DNA from: Verrucomicrobiota bacterium
GTDB taxonomy: Bacteria > Verrucomicrobiota > Verrucomicrobiia > Limisphaerales > JACDHS01
Assembly: GCA_013820875.1 (NCBI GenBank)
Contig: JACDHS010000004.1
Location: 1 to 64,000, forward strand
DNA length: 64,000 nt
Reading direction: 5' to 3'
The position numbers and the translations under genes are program-made. The notes under the pieces were generated by a model, which saw only the letters and a program-made list of their open reading frames with translations, did no database searches and was not told the origin of the DNA. Of this stretch, positions 8,992 through 17,904 are shown piece by piece; the stretch's first letter is position 1, and each line of letters begins with the position of its first letter.

Positions 8992-10877
8992 CGAAACAGC
9001 ACGTAAAAGAGAACCACCGCCACGCCAGCAACGATCAGGAACGCGTAGGTCTGTAGATTGCCGGTCTGCACGAGGCGCAATGCGCGTCCGAAAAGCTCGG
9101 TTGTGCCATGCGTCCCGCGCACAAGAAGTCCGGCGATGATCCACCGATCAATTGCATCCGCCAGTTTAGCCACGGCTTCATGAGTCATGAAAATGAGAGC
9201 GGAATAGATCTCATCAAAATAGAATCGGCCGCGCATGGCGCGGGAAAGTGCGCCAAGCTTCCCTGGCAAGGGATCGCGTTGGGCGCCGGCATAGAATTTG
9301 TAGGCCACAGTAAAGCCAACAACGACCGCGAAAATCCCGAACAAAGCCGCCACTGGAGCATGCACGATTGGCGCAATGAACTCAGCGTACCAGGGAAAAT
9401 GGTGTTCACTTCCCGGAAAGACTTTTGCTTTTGCCACGTAATGATTAACGCCAATCAATCCGCCAACCACCGAAAGCACAGTGAGAAACTGCAACGGGAC
9501 TGTCATCACTTTCGGCGATTCATGCGCGTGTTCCGCAGATTCCGATTTCGGGTGTCCAAGGAAAGCCACGAAGAATAACCGGAACATATAGAACGTGGTT
9601 AGCACGGAGACGATCACACCGATTACAAACAGTCCGATGTTTGCGTCATAAGCAGCGGAAAGGACGAAATCTTTGCTGTAAAACCCGCTGAATGGCGGAA
9701 CCCCGGAAAGCGCGAGAGTGCCGATCAGGAAAGTCCAGAACGTGACAGGCATTTTCTTTTTTAACCCGCCCATCTTCCAGATGTCTTGTTCGTGGTGCAG
9801 CGCATGAATGACTGAGCCAGCCCCGAGGAACAGGAGCGCTTTGAAAAACGCGTGCGTCGTCAAATGAAACATCCCTGCGACCGGCTGGTGCGCACCAACA
9901 GCCATCACCATCAGACCAAGTTGCGAAAGCGTTGAGTAGGCGAGAATACGTTTAATGTCGTTTTGCTGCACGGCAATCAATGCGGCCAGCAATGCCGTCA
10001 ATCCACCGACCCAGCCAATCACTTCAAGTGCGAACGAATCGGAAAGGTTGAGCAAAAAGTAAACACGGCAAAGCATGTAAACGCCGGCGGCAACCATCGT
10101 TGCGGCGTGGATCAGAGCGGAGACCGGTGTCGGGCCTTCCATGGCGTCCGGCAACCAGACGTGCAATGGAAATTGCGCCGATTTGCCGACTGCGCCGCAG
10201 AAAAGCAGCAAGCCTACAACCGTCGCCAGACCACCAAGAGCGGCTGGATTATTGACGATTACCTCCTGGAGAACTGTGAAATTCAAACTGCCGAGCAGCG
10301 ACCACACCATGATGATTCCCAGGAGAAAGCCAAAATCACCCAATCGATTCGTAATAAATGCTTTCTTTGCCGCGTCGGCTGCGGGCGGGCGTTCGTACCA
10401 AAAACCAATCAGGAGATAACTGGAAACACCAACGAGTTCCCAAAAGATGAACATCTGGAGAAAATTGTTGCTCAAGACAATCCCGAGCATTGAAAACGTA
10501 AAGAGACTCAAGCTCGCGAAGTAGCGGGAAACCGCACGGTCTTCGTGCATGTAACCCCAGGAATAAATGTGAATCGCACTCCCCACACCGGTCACGATCA
10601 GCAGCATCAATTTACTCAGCGGATCGATAGTAATCCCGAAATCCACGATGAAGTTCCCCACCGAAAGCCAGTCCATACTGAGCTTTGGCGAGGTTACGGT
10701 GTCTGTGCCGGTTGCAACAAACAGGATCAGGCTAAGAATAAAGCTGATAACGATGGCGCCAATGGAAATGCCGGCGCTCAATCCGCGGTTTCGCTTCGTA
10801 AAAAACGTAATCACCAAAGCCGATACCAACGGCACAAACAAAATGAACCAGGGAAAGTTAAGCAAAACGTCGTTCAT
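8988..10877 (-). CDS. nuoL: NADH-quinone oxidoreductase subunit L
   Basis: 629 aa, the largest antiporter-like subunit, with the usual long lateral helix at the C-terminus that spans the pump modules. It shows FIFWELVGVSSYLLIGFW, PLHVWLPDAMEGPTPVSAL and HATMVAAGVY motifs. The ATG at 10877 (MNDVLLNF) is preferred over an upstream TTG at 10892. A 121-bp gap separates it from nuoK, longer than most in this operon. Confidence 0.95.
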   Translation of the reverse strand: MNDVLLNFPWFILFVPLVSALVITFFTKRNRGLSAGISIGAIVISFILSLILFVATGTDTVTSPKLSMDWLSVGNFIVDFGITIDPLSKLMLLIVTGVGSAIHIYSWGYMHEDRAVSRYFASLSLFTFSMLGIVLSNNFLQMFIFWELVGVSSYLLIGFWYERPPAADAAKKAFITNRLGDFGFLLGIIMVWSLLGSLNFTVLQEVIVNNPAALGGLATVVGLLLFCGAVGKSAQFPLHVWLPDAMEGPTPVSALIHAATMVAAGVYMLCRVYFLLNLSDSFALEVIGWVGGLTALLAALIAVQQNDIKRILAYSTLSQLGLMVMAVGAHQPVAGMFHLTTHAFFKALLFLGAGSVIHALHHEQDIWKMGGLKKKMPVTFWTFLIGTLALSGVPPFSGFYSKDFVLSAAYDANIGLFVIGVIVSVLTTFYMFRLFFVAFLGHPKSESAEHAHESPKVMTVPLQFLTVLSVVGGLIGVNHYVAKAKVFPGSEHHFPWYAEFIAPIVHAPVAALFGIFAVVVGFTVAYKFYAGAQRDPLPGKLGALSRAMRGRFYFDEIYSALIFMTHEAVAKLADAIDRWIIAGLLVRGTHGTTELFGRALRLVQTGNLQTYAFLIVAGVAVVLFYVLFR

Positions 10878-10998
10878 TCGAGAAAATGGCAAATTGAGAT
10901 TTCAGAAGCGCCACATGCGGAACCAGAAGCCCCGGCCGGGAGCGACAAAGCTTCAGATTTGAGATGTTCAGAGTTCATTTTGCAATTCCCAGGTTCTG

Positions 10999-11304
10999 CT
11001 ACAGCTTCATGGTGGTCAGGTCTTCAACATGCGCACTCTGCTTCTTACGATAGAGCGCAACAATCAGCGCCAGCCCGACAGCCACTTCTGCTGCCGCCAC
11101 TGTAATGATGAAAAACACAATGACCTGTCCATCCATTTTGTTGTTGTAGCGAGAGAACGCAACAAGGGCGAGGTTCGCTGCATTCAACATCAATTCCAAA
11201 GACATGTAGATGATGAGCAGATTGCGCCGCACGATCACGCCCCACAAACCAAGGCAAAACAGAATCGTGCTAACGATCAGATAATGTTCAAGTCCGACGT
11301 TCAT
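10999..11304 (-). CDS. nuoK: NADH-quinone oxidoreductase subunit K
   Basis: 101 aa, three membrane helices, with the buried Glu in MSLELMLNAANL that forms part of the proton path. The start is the ATG at 11304 (MNVGLEHY), as in NuoK proteins. The upstream extension of the frame runs through an inverted repeat and is not protein-like. Family length is about 100. Confidence 0.95.
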   Translation of the reverse strand: MNVGLEHYLIVSTILFCLGLWGVIVRRNLLIIYMSLELMLNAANLALVAFSRYNNKMDGQVIVFFIITVAAAEVAVGLALIVALYRKKQSAHVEDLTTMKL

Positions 11305-11322
11305 ATTGGAAACCGAACGGAA

Positions 11323-11395
11323 CATTGGAGTAGTGGAGTAATGGAGTGGCGGAAGGTGCGCTCCCGCGCCACTCCAATACTCCAGCACTCCAATG
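11323..11395. repeat. 29-bp inverted repeat of TGGAGT units between nuoJ and nuoK
   Basis: Imperfect arms at 11323-11351 and 11367-11395 (both ends read CATTGGAGT, and CGCCACTCC faces GGAGTGGCG). Each arm is itself a run of TGGAGTA-like units. A related structure lies between nuoD and nuoE (17821-17893). It may form a hairpin in the operon mRNA, modulating stability or expression; this is inference. Confidence 0.6.
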
Positions 11396-11410
11396 CTCCG
11401 TTCCGCTTTC

Positions 11411-11920
11411 TCACTTCAAATCCTTTTTGCTGAGCAATATTACTCCCACCATCGCCACCAGCAGCAGCAGCGACAAAATTTCAAACGGCAAAACGTAATC
11501 TGTAAAAAGCTTTCTCCCCAGGGCCACTGTTGAACCTTGCAATGTTAGCTCCGTCGGCGGGAGCGTTTTGGCATAACTTAGAATGGAGCGCCCGATCAAA
11601 AAGGCGATGGCTCCCACAGCAATTGTCCCGAGGCCAGCGCCAATGGTTTTGACTTTCCTGCGCTCTTCTTCTTTTAAATCGAGCAACATGATGACGAACA
11701 GGAAGAGAACAATGACGGCACCCGCATAGACCAGGATTTGTACCGCCGCGAGAAAGAAGGCGTTCAGCAAAATGAAAAGTCCCGCCATGAAAACAATCGT
11801 CAGGACGAGAAACATGGCGCTGGTCACCGGGTTGCGGCTGAAAGGATTGGCGACCACCATGACACCGCAGGCAACTGTCAGAAACGCTAGTATGTAGAAG
11901 AAAATGTCGGCAGCGCTCAT
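11411..11920 (-). CDS. nuoJ: NADH-quinone oxidoreductase subunit J
   Basis: 169 aa, five membrane helices, with the conserved ILVYAGAVIVLFLFVIMLL helix that carries the pi-bulge region of NuoJ. The start overlaps the nuoI stop (ATGA). The gap to nuoK downstream holds the inverted repeat at 11323-11395. Confidence 0.93.
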   Translation of the reverse strand: MSAADIFFYILAFLTVACGVMVVANPFSRNPVTSAMFLVLTIVFMAGLFILLNAFFLAAVQILVYAGAVIVLFLFVIMLLDLKEEERRKVKTIGAGLGTIAVGAIAFLIGRSILSYAKTLPPTELTLQGSTVALGRKLFTDYVLPFEILSLLLLVAMVGVILLSKKDLK

Positions 11921-12447
11921 TTATTTTTCCACTTCCAGATCTTGTCCTGGTGCACACCGCCCAGTGAAAGCAGTTTTTCTTTGTTGTAGATGAGTTCTTC
12001 GCGACTTTCCGCATTCAACGAATAATCGTTTTGCAGGAAGATGGCTTCCTCCGGGCAGACTTCCTGGCAGAAGCCACAGAAGATGCAGCGCAGCATGTTG
12101 ATCTCGAACTCCTGCGGCGCCTTTTCCACGTTGCCAACCTCGGGAGATCCTTGCGGACCAGGCGGCGTGATCTTGATGGCTTTCGGCGGACAAACAAATT
12201 CGCAAAGCTGGCAGGAAACACATTTGGTGCGGCCTTCCGGATCCCTGACGAGATACGGAGCACCACGGTAACCCTCACCCACAACCCATTTCTTTTCTGG
12301 ATAATATCCGCCTGAGAGCTCTTTGCCTGCGGTGTGGCCTTTGAAAAGGGTATTTGCAAAATGCCGCCAGGTGACTTTAAACCCGCCAGCAAGCGCCGGG
12401 AGATAAAGCCGTTCCAACAGACTTAATTTTTTGCGTTGTACAATCAT
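11917..12447 (-). CDS. nuoI: NADH-quinone oxidoreductase subunit I (2x[4Fe-4S])
   Basis: 176 aa ferredoxin-like subunit that carries electrons through clusters N6a and N6b toward N2. Two complete motifs are present: CVSCQLCEFVCPP and CIFCGFCQEVCPE. The ATG at 12447 (MIVQRKKL) is used; the longer frame would overlap nuoH and is not protein-like. It lies 20 bases after nuoH. Confidence 0.95.
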   Translation of the reverse strand: MIVQRKKLSLLERLYLPALAGGFKVTWRHFANTLFKGHTAGKELSGGYYPEKKWVVGEGYRGAPYLVRDPEGRTKCVSCQLCEFVCPPKAIKITPPGPQGSPEVGNVEKAPQEFEINMLRCIFCGFCQEVCPEEAIFLQNDYSLNAESREELIYNKEKLLSLGGVHQDKIWKWKNK

Positions 12448-12467
12448 CTTCTTCTTTGCGGCCACAC

Positions 12468-13637
12468 TTACGGACCAACTACCACTGGAGGGCGATACAC
12501 CAGCATCAAAATCACGGCAACAATCAAAACGTTTGCCAGCGCCATCGGAATAAATCTTTTCCAACCCAAATTCATGAGTTGATCATAACGGAACCGGGGA
12601 AACATCCAGCGCACCCAGATAAAGAGCACCAGCAGCATCACCGTCTTCGTCAGGAAAATCAAAATGTGCGCGATTCCCATCCCAATGGTTGTAGCGGGTT
12701 GATCAGCAATCCAAGGCAGTGACCATCCACCGAGGAAAAGCGTCACCATCAGACCGCATCCAGCGATAATCGCCGCGTATTCACCCATGAAAAAGAGGGC
12801 GAACTTCATGGAGCTGTATTCGGTGTTGTAACCAGCGACCAGTTCAGTTTCGGATTCCGGCAAGTCGAACGGCAGCCGATTTGTTTCAGCAAAAGCCGAT
12901 ACCATGAAAATGAAAAAGGAGAGCAACGCAAAGGGCCACACGAGATAGCTTAAAAGGGTTTGTTCCTGCGCAAATGGCGGGAAAATAAACCAACCGTGCT
13001 GGGCCTGGTACGAAACGATTTCGCCCAGGTTGAGCTTGCCAACAACCAGGAAAATCGGAACAACCGACATACCCATGGCGATTTCGTAGGAAATCATTTG
13101 GGCGCTGGAACGGATGCTGCCGAGAAAAGGGTATTTGGAATTCGCCGAATAGCCCGCCAGCACAATTCCGTAAACTCCAAGGGAGACGACTCCGAACGTA
13201 AAAAGAATACCGATGTCCAGATCGGCGATAACCATTTTCTGAGTGTTCAGATTAGAACCGAAAGGAATGATCGCGATGGCAAGTAACGCCGGGATGAAAG
13301 TGATCGCCGGTGCGATCCAGTAATACGCCTTCCGCACATAATCGGGAGTGAAATCTTCTTTGAGAAAGGACTTCACACCGTCGGCCAATGGTTGCCAGAT
13401 CCCGAGACGCGTGAGGAAAGGACCCAACACGGGAATGGAACCGATCAACGGCAACGACACCCGATTTGGTCCCTGGCGATCCTGGATGAATGCAGAAATT
13501 TTCCGTTCTGCCAAAACAGCGTATGCCACCATCGTCATGACCACGCCGAACACGATAGCAATTTTCACGAAGCTCCAGAGGGCGAATTGCCCCGTGGAAC
13601 CTAAGCTGTCGTAAAATCCTGTTAGTGCGCTGATCAT
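12468..13637 (-). CDS. nuoH: NADH-quinone oxidoreductase subunit H
   Basis: 389 aa membrane subunit that links the quinone site to the pumps. Conserved markers are AERKISAFIQDRQGPN near the N-terminus, and AETNRLPFDLPESETELV with GYNTEYS (loop acidic residues). It is slightly longer than the E. coli protein (325 aa). It starts 1 base after the nuoG stop. Confidence 0.95.
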   Translation of the reverse strand: MISALTGFYDSLGSTGQFALWSFVKIAIVFGVVMTMVAYAVLAERKISAFIQDRQGPNRVSLPLIGSIPVLGPFLTRLGIWQPLADGVKSFLKEDFTPDYVRKAYYWIAPAITFIPALLAIAIIPFGSNLNTQKMVIADLDIGILFTFGVVSLGVYGIVLAGYSANSKYPFLGSIRSSAQMISYEIAMGMSVVPIFLVVGKLNLGEIVSYQAQHGWFIFPPFAQEQTLLSYLVWPFALLSFFIFMVSAFAETNRLPFDLPESETELVAGYNTEYSSMKFALFFMGEYAAIIAGCGLMVTLFLGGWSLPWIADQPATTIGMGIAHILIFLTKTVMLLVLFIWVRWMFPRFRYDQLMNLGWKRFIPMALANVLIVAVILMLVYRPPVVVGP

Positions 13638-13638
13638 G

Positions 13639-15351
13639 TTAAATTTGAACCGTCACTCCGGCATCTCCCAGTCCCGCCCATGTGACGCCATGGAATGCCG
13701 GAACTTCTTTGGCCATTTCATTAAAAAGACCTTCGATACTGACAAACCCATTTTGGCCAGTGACGTTGATAACCAATTCGTGCAGGAATTCCCATTCCGG
13801 GCGAGCATCGCCTTTGGGCTGCAACGCTTGCATGAATCGTTGCACGCGACCTTTCACATTCACAAAGCTGCCGCGTTTCTCGACATGTGCGCAACCGGGC
13901 AAAAAGTAGTGAGCCGCAGCCGTCGTGGCACTCGGCAAGATGTCCGAAACAATCAGGTGCTCCAACTGGCTAAGCAACTCGGCAGTGATGCCGTGTTTCG
14001 TCACATCTTCTCCGAACACGATTAAAGTCTTGATGCTGCCGCCACGGATGCCATCGGCAATCTTCGGCAGACTCGATCCCATCTTCTCTGGAGCGATTCC
14101 GATTAACCGTGAACCGGTGCTGTTTGGATTGCGATCCGGGTCCAGCAACAACCGATCCCCTTCGCCAACGCGCGGAACAGAATCGGTGATCGCATTAAAC
14201 TTGGCCGCCAATTTCTTGAGGAGATAAAGCTCTTCATTCGTCTGGCGTGCAGAAGCAACGATGGCGACTGAACCCGCCGCAGCTCGGAGCAGAATTTCAG
14301 AGATGTACTGAATCGCATTCGCCCAAGTTTGAACTTTGAGCTTCGAACCTTGTACTTGCGTAAGCCGGTCTTCGCGATTGATCCACTTATAATTTAACCG
14401 GCCGTAATCGCACATCCAGGTGGAGTTGACCGCATCGTTCTCACGCGGTTCATAGCGATACATCACATTCTCGCGCGAACCGATGATGGTGTTGCAACCG
14501 GTGCCGCAACTCGTGCAAAGGCTCTTGGTTTCTTTGAGGAACCAGACCCGCATCTTGAATCGGAAATCTTTTGATGTCAGCGCACCCACCGGACAAATGT
14601 CGACGGTGTTCAACGTGTAATTGTTCTCGAACTTCGTGCCGGGATAGGAGGCGATCGTGTTATAGCTGCCGCGATTCACGATGCCCAGCTTGTCATCACC
14701 GACGATGTCCTTGGTGAAACGAATGCAACGCGTGCAGAGAATGCAACGTTCATCGTCCAGCATGATACGCGGGCCGAGATCAACCTGCTTGGGCTTGTGG
14801 ACTTTCTCTTCCACAAAGCGGCTGGCTGATTTGCCGTAATCAACCGAATACTCCTGCAGCTTGCATTCACCGGCCTGATCGCAGATGGGACAATCCAGCG
14901 GATGATTGATCAGCAGCGATTCCAAAATGCCTTCGCGCATCTGTTTCGTCGCCTCGGAACTCGGATACAGTTCCATTCCCGGAGAAATCGGACTCGCACA
15001 AGCAATCGCGCCACGCGGAGAGCTTGGTTCGTAAGGCAGAACCGACTTGATAATTTTCGGTGTGCCGTCCGGATTAAGAACAGGCTTTCTGTCAGGCCCC
15101 ATTGCTGGCGTGCCGAATTCCACGAGGCACATGCGGCAGTTGCCCGCTATCGGCAACTTCGGATGATAACAATAATGCGGCACATCGATGCCGGCGACCT
15201 GGCAGGCCTGCAGCATGGTCGTCGGCTGCAACTTGCCCTGCCAATCAGGCGTCATCTTCGGGACATCAAACTCCCGCCCGTCCACCTTGATCTTAACCGT
15301 TTCGATCGGTGGCGGCGTAGGTTTTGTTTCAGTTGTCGCTTGAGTCGACAT
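13639..15351 (-). CDS. nuoG: NADH-quinone oxidoreductase subunit G
   Basis: 570 aa. It holds a [2Fe-2S] domain (YCYHPKLPIAGNCRMC), the His-coordinated cluster (HPLDCPICDQAGEC), a ferredoxin-like pair (CILCTRCIRF, then CPVGAL) and the CTSCGTGCN motif typical of the molybdopterin-fold part. That part, which binds no cofactor in complex I, is much shorter than in E. coli NuoG (about 908 aa). The ATG at 15351 is chosen because it lies 1 base after the DUF2442 gene stop and leads straight into the ferredoxin fold. Confidence 0.93.
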   Translation of the reverse strand: MSTQATTETKPTPPPIETVKIKVDGREFDVPKMTPDWQGKLQPTTMLQACQVAGIDVPHYCYHPKLPIAGNCRMCLVEFGTPAMGPDRKPVLNPDGTPKIIKSVLPYEPSSPRGAIACASPISPGMELYPSSEATKQMREGILESLLINHPLDCPICDQAGECKLQEYSVDYGKSASRFVEEKVHKPKQVDLGPRIMLDDERCILCTRCIRFTKDIVGDDKLGIVNRGSYNTIASYPGTKFENNYTLNTVDICPVGALTSKDFRFKMRVWFLKETKSLCTSCGTGCNTIIGSRENVMYRYEPRENDAVNSTWMCDYGRLNYKWINREDRLTQVQGSKLKVQTWANAIQYISEILLRAAAGSVAIVASARQTNEELYLLKKLAAKFNAITDSVPRVGEGDRLLLDPDRNPNSTGSRLIGIAPEKMGSSLPKIADGIRGGSIKTLIVFGEDVTKHGITAELLSQLEHLIVSDILPSATTAAAHYFLPGCAHVEKRGSFVNVKGRVQRFMQALQPKGDARPEWEFLHELVINVTGQNGFVSIEGLFNEMAKEVPAFHGVTWAGLGDAGVTVQI

Positions 15352-15352
15352 T

Positions 15353-15613
15353 TTAAATCTTTCCAGCGTGCAAATCGGCAATCGGGAAAATCATTTCGTA
15401 ATCGCCCCACATCAGATTGCCGTAATGCAGGTGAAAGTTTTTGAATTTGTTAAGCCTTCGAAAGGCTGTGATCTCCGGATTTTTTGCTTTGCCAAGAAAA
15501 GGACCGAAATCCATAACACGCCTCGTTCCATCGTTAAAATCGAGAGAAATTCGATAATCACCGAGGTATGTAGCTTCAGTTATTTCCAAATACGCTGTCA
15601 TTGGCGCTTTCAT
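15353..15613 (-). CDS. DUF2442-domain protein inserted in the nuo operon
   Basis: 86 aa. The DUF2442-like pattern covers most of the protein (YLGDYRISLDFNDGTRRVMDFGPFL, then LMWGDYEMIFPIADL). DUF2442 genes are commonly paired with DUF4160 genes, and such pairs are often discussed as toxin-antitoxin-like; function is not established. Here it lies between nuoF and nuoG in the same direction, with its stop 1 base before nuoG, so it is probably translated from the nuo mRNA. The upstream partner appears decayed (see 15610-15703). Confidence 0.8.
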   Translation of the reverse strand: MKAPMTAYLEITEATYLGDYRISLDFNDGTRRVMDFGPFLGKAKNPEITAFRRLNKFKNFHLHYGNLMWGDYEMIFPIADLHAGKI

Positions 15614-15703
15614 TTCAGTTTCCTCGTAATCACTTGCGGTTTGTGATGGATGTGTTTCACAAAGTAATCAATCCAAACCAAAATATTCATAAAGCTTTGG
15701 CAT
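15610..15703 (-). pseudogene. probable remnant of a DUF4160 partner gene
   Basis: Seven bases after the nuoF stop a frame opens with MPKLYEYFGL, which resembles the first residues of many DUF4160 proteins, but a stop follows after 11 codons. A second frame from an ATG at 15690 (MNILVWIDYF) gives 26 aa and ends in a TGA that overlaps the DUF2442 ATG. DUF4160 proteins are about 80 aa, so most of the gene is missing. The short frame may still serve for translational coupling. Confidence 0.4.
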
Positions 15704-15709
15704 TGTCGT

Positions 15710-17104
15710 CTATTTTGGACCAGCACCAGCATTCCTTGCTTCATCCGCAGCCCCCTTAGCCTCAAATTCATCTTTGAACTTCTTAACAAAACTCAGCACC
15801 GGCCAGGAACAGGCTTCGCCGAAGGCGCAAATCGTTCGACCCTGAATATTCTGCGCAATGTTCACCAGGTAATCAGCATCCTGTTTGCGACCATGTCCGT
15901 GCGTCATGCGGTGTAATGCTTTGCTCATCCAGAGCGAACCTTCGCGGCACGGGGTGCATTGACCGCAACTTTCGTGCGCGTAAAATTCGCCCAGGTTGGC
16001 GAGCACCTCGACAACGTCCACCGAATCATCCATTACGATGATTGCGCTGGAACCGGACATACTGCCCGCCGCCTGCAACGAATCGAAATCGTAAGGCAAG
16101 TCGAGCATGTCCGTCTCGACTTCGGTCATTGTGCCGTCGGCGTTCTTCTTCTTGAGTTTAAACTTCTCGCCTGCTTTAAAAACTTTCGCGGAGGAACCGC
16201 CGGGAATAACTGCCTTCAACTTCCGACCGTCCAGCAGTCCGCCACCAAAATTGGAATGATAGATCAGTTCGCCAATCGTTACCTTCCCGACTTCAATCTC
16301 GTAATAGCCCGGCTTCTTCACCTGGCCGCTCAAGCTCACGATACGAGTACCGGTATTATTCGGAGTGCCCAGTTTGGAATAGGCCGCGCCCCCCATATCG
16401 ATGATGTGTTTCACGTGACAGAGTGTTTCCACGTTGTTCACGATTGTCGGGCTCATGTAGAGACCGAGAATGGCTGGAAAATAGGGAGGCTTGATGCGTG
16501 GGTAAGCGCGTTTTCCTTCGAGCGATTCGATCAGACCCGTCTCTTCGCCGCAGATATAAGCACCTGCGCCGCGATGAACGTAGATTTCAAGATCGTAACC
16601 CGTGCCTAAAATGTTTTTACCCAGGAAATTCTTCGCGCGGGCTTCTGCCAACGCCTGATTCAACAACTTTGCACCCGCCGGAAACTCGCCCCGGATATAG
16701 AGATAAGCGAGCTTCACGTCATTGGCGAAGCAGGAGATGATCATCCCCTCAATCAATTGATGGGGATCTTTATGAATGATCTGGCGATCCTTAAAAGTGC
16801 CCGGCTCGGATTCGTCCGCGTTGCAGATCAGGTAGATGGGCTTGCCACTCTTACGATCCACGAAGCTCCACTTCATCCCGGCGGAAAAACCGGCGCCACC
16901 ACGACCGCGCAGTCCGGATGCTTTGACATCATCACGAATCTGCTCCTGTGCGGACTGCTTCTTGCCGTCTGGCAAATCCTTCGGCTGCAGCGCAATCGCC
17001 TTCTTGAGCGATTCGTAGCCGCCATGGCGCAAATAACATTCCAAGTCGGGTGTGTAACCCGGCTGATCAATGTTTTTTAATATGAGCCGATATTGTTCGG
17101 GCAT
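15710..17104 (-). CDS. nuoF: NADH-quinone oxidoreductase subunit F (FMN, NADH-binding)
   Basis: 464 aa peripheral subunit that oxidises NADH and passes electrons to FMN and cluster N3. The Gly-rich GLRGRGGAGFSAGMKW (about residues 65-79), the FMN/NADH region YICNADESEPGTF, and the cluster motif SCGQCTPCREGS are all present. The ATG at 17104 has no better alternative. The tRNA-Gln lies just upstream on the other strand. Confidence 0.96.
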   Translation of the reverse strand: MPEQYRLILKNIDQPGYTPDLECYLRHGGYESLKKAIALQPKDLPDGKKQSAQEQIRDDVKASGLRGRGGAGFSAGMKWSFVDRKSGKPIYLICNADESEPGTFKDRQIIHKDPHQLIEGMIISCFANDVKLAYLYIRGEFPAGAKLLNQALAEARAKNFLGKNILGTGYDLEIYVHRGAGAYICGEETGLIESLEGKRAYPRIKPPYFPAILGLYMSPTIVNNVETLCHVKHIIDMGGAAYSKLGTPNNTGTRIVSLSGQVKKPGYYEIEVGKVTIGELIYHSNFGGGLLDGRKLKAVIPGGSSAKVFKAGEKFKLKKKNADGTMTEVETDMLDLPYDFDSLQAAGSMSGSSAIIVMDDSVDVVEVLANLGEFYAHESCGQCTPCREGSLWMSKALHRMTHGHGRKQDADYLVNIAQNIQGRTICAFGEACSWPVLSFVKKFKDEFEAKGAADEARNAGAGPK

Positions 17105-17244
17105 CTCGATTTACGATCTGCGATTTACGATTGACGGCTTTGCCGCCTTCTCGAACGCCGCAGACCAGGCGTTTACTTTTTTCCAATCAAAACGCGTGCC
17201 GCGCTTGACTCAAAAATCTAATGTTCTACTTTCTGCTCTCTGTC

Positions 17245-17318
17245 TGCCCGATAGTGTAACGGTAGCACAAGTGACTCTGAATCACTTTGTCATGGTTCAA
17301 ATCCATGTCGGGCAGCCA
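17245..17318 (+). tRNA. trnQ: tRNA-Gln (anticodon CTG)
   Basis: Folded by eye: acceptor TGCCCGA/TCGGGCA, D stem GTGT/GCAC, anticodon stem AGTGA/TCACT with loop CTCTGAA (anticodon CTG), T stem CATGG/CCATG with loop TTCAAAT, discriminator G and an encoded CCA. All stems pair, with one G-T in the D stem. It is on the plus strand inside the minus-strand nuo operon, between nuoE and nuoF. Confidence 0.95.
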
Positions 17319-17321
17319 ACT

Positions 17322-17807
17322 TCACTTACACTTTCCTACAATTTCATCCGCTTTCCCGTGCGAAACCGCTTCGTAAAAATCTTCGTTGCACATCATCACC
17401 GGACCAGTCCCACAACTCGCCAGGCATTCGACAAACTCGACGGAAAACTTCCCATCCTTGCTCGTCTGCACCCCATGCGCTTTCGGATCCAGCGCAAACT
17501 TCTCGCAAAAATGTTTGTGCAGCTTGCCCGAACCAGCCAACGCGCAGCTCAAGGTGCGGCACACTTTGATCTGATACTTACCCGCAGGTTCCTGACGGAA
17601 CATCGGATAAAACGTCACCAACTCGTAAACATTGATCGGCTGCAACTCCAGCTTGTCGGCGATCCATTCCGTTGCTTCTTTCGAGATGTAACCGAAATGT
17701 TCCTGGATCGCATGCAGGAACATCAGCGACGCACTCCGTTTTTCCGGGTAATGCGTCACGAGTTCGTTTAACTCGGCTTCGAGTGCTGCTGGAACTGTAA
17801 AACTCAT
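17322..17807 (-). CDS. nuoE: NADH-quinone oxidoreductase subunit E ([2Fe-2S])
   Basis: 161 aa thioredoxin-fold subunit holding cluster N1a. The four ligands are visible as CRTLSC (C-x4-C) and CLASC (C-x3-C). The ATG at 17807 (MSFTVPAAL) is preferred; the longer frame runs through a TGGAGT repeat. Its stop is 3 bases from the 3' end of the opposing tRNA-Gln. Confidence 0.95.
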   Translation of the reverse strand: MSFTVPAALEAELNELVTHYPEKRSASLMFLHAIQEHFGYISKEATEWIADKLELQPINVYELVTFYPMFRQEPAGKYQIKVCRTLSCALAGSGKLHKHFCEKFALDPKAHGVQTSKDGKFSVEFVECLASCGTGPVMMCNEDFYEAVSHGKADEIVGKCK

Positions 17808-17820
17808 TTGGAACAAATGG

Positions 17821-17893
17821 ACTGCTGGAGTAATGAATTGATGGAGTGCTGAGAATACACCACTCCAACTCCCCAATTCTCCAATACTCCGTT
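17821..17893. repeat. TGGAGT inverted repeat between nuoD and nuoE
   Basis: Imperfect arms (about 17821-17849 and 17860-17893) made of TGGAGTAATG-like units facing CACTCCAACTCC. It is the same kind of structure as at 11323-11395, again exactly between two nuo genes. Confidence 0.5.
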
Positions 17894-17904
17894 AGATTTT
17901 CCGT

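Noticed and set aside
8992-9144. 51-residue N-terminal extension of NuoM
   Set aside because: It lies inside nuoL, is Arg-rich and not membrane-like. The ATG overlapping the nuoL stop is the usual NuoM start.
13636-14025. 129-aa plus-strand frame antisense to nuoG
   Set aside because: Entirely within nuoG coding sequence, with the opposite frame clearly NuoG; no independent support.
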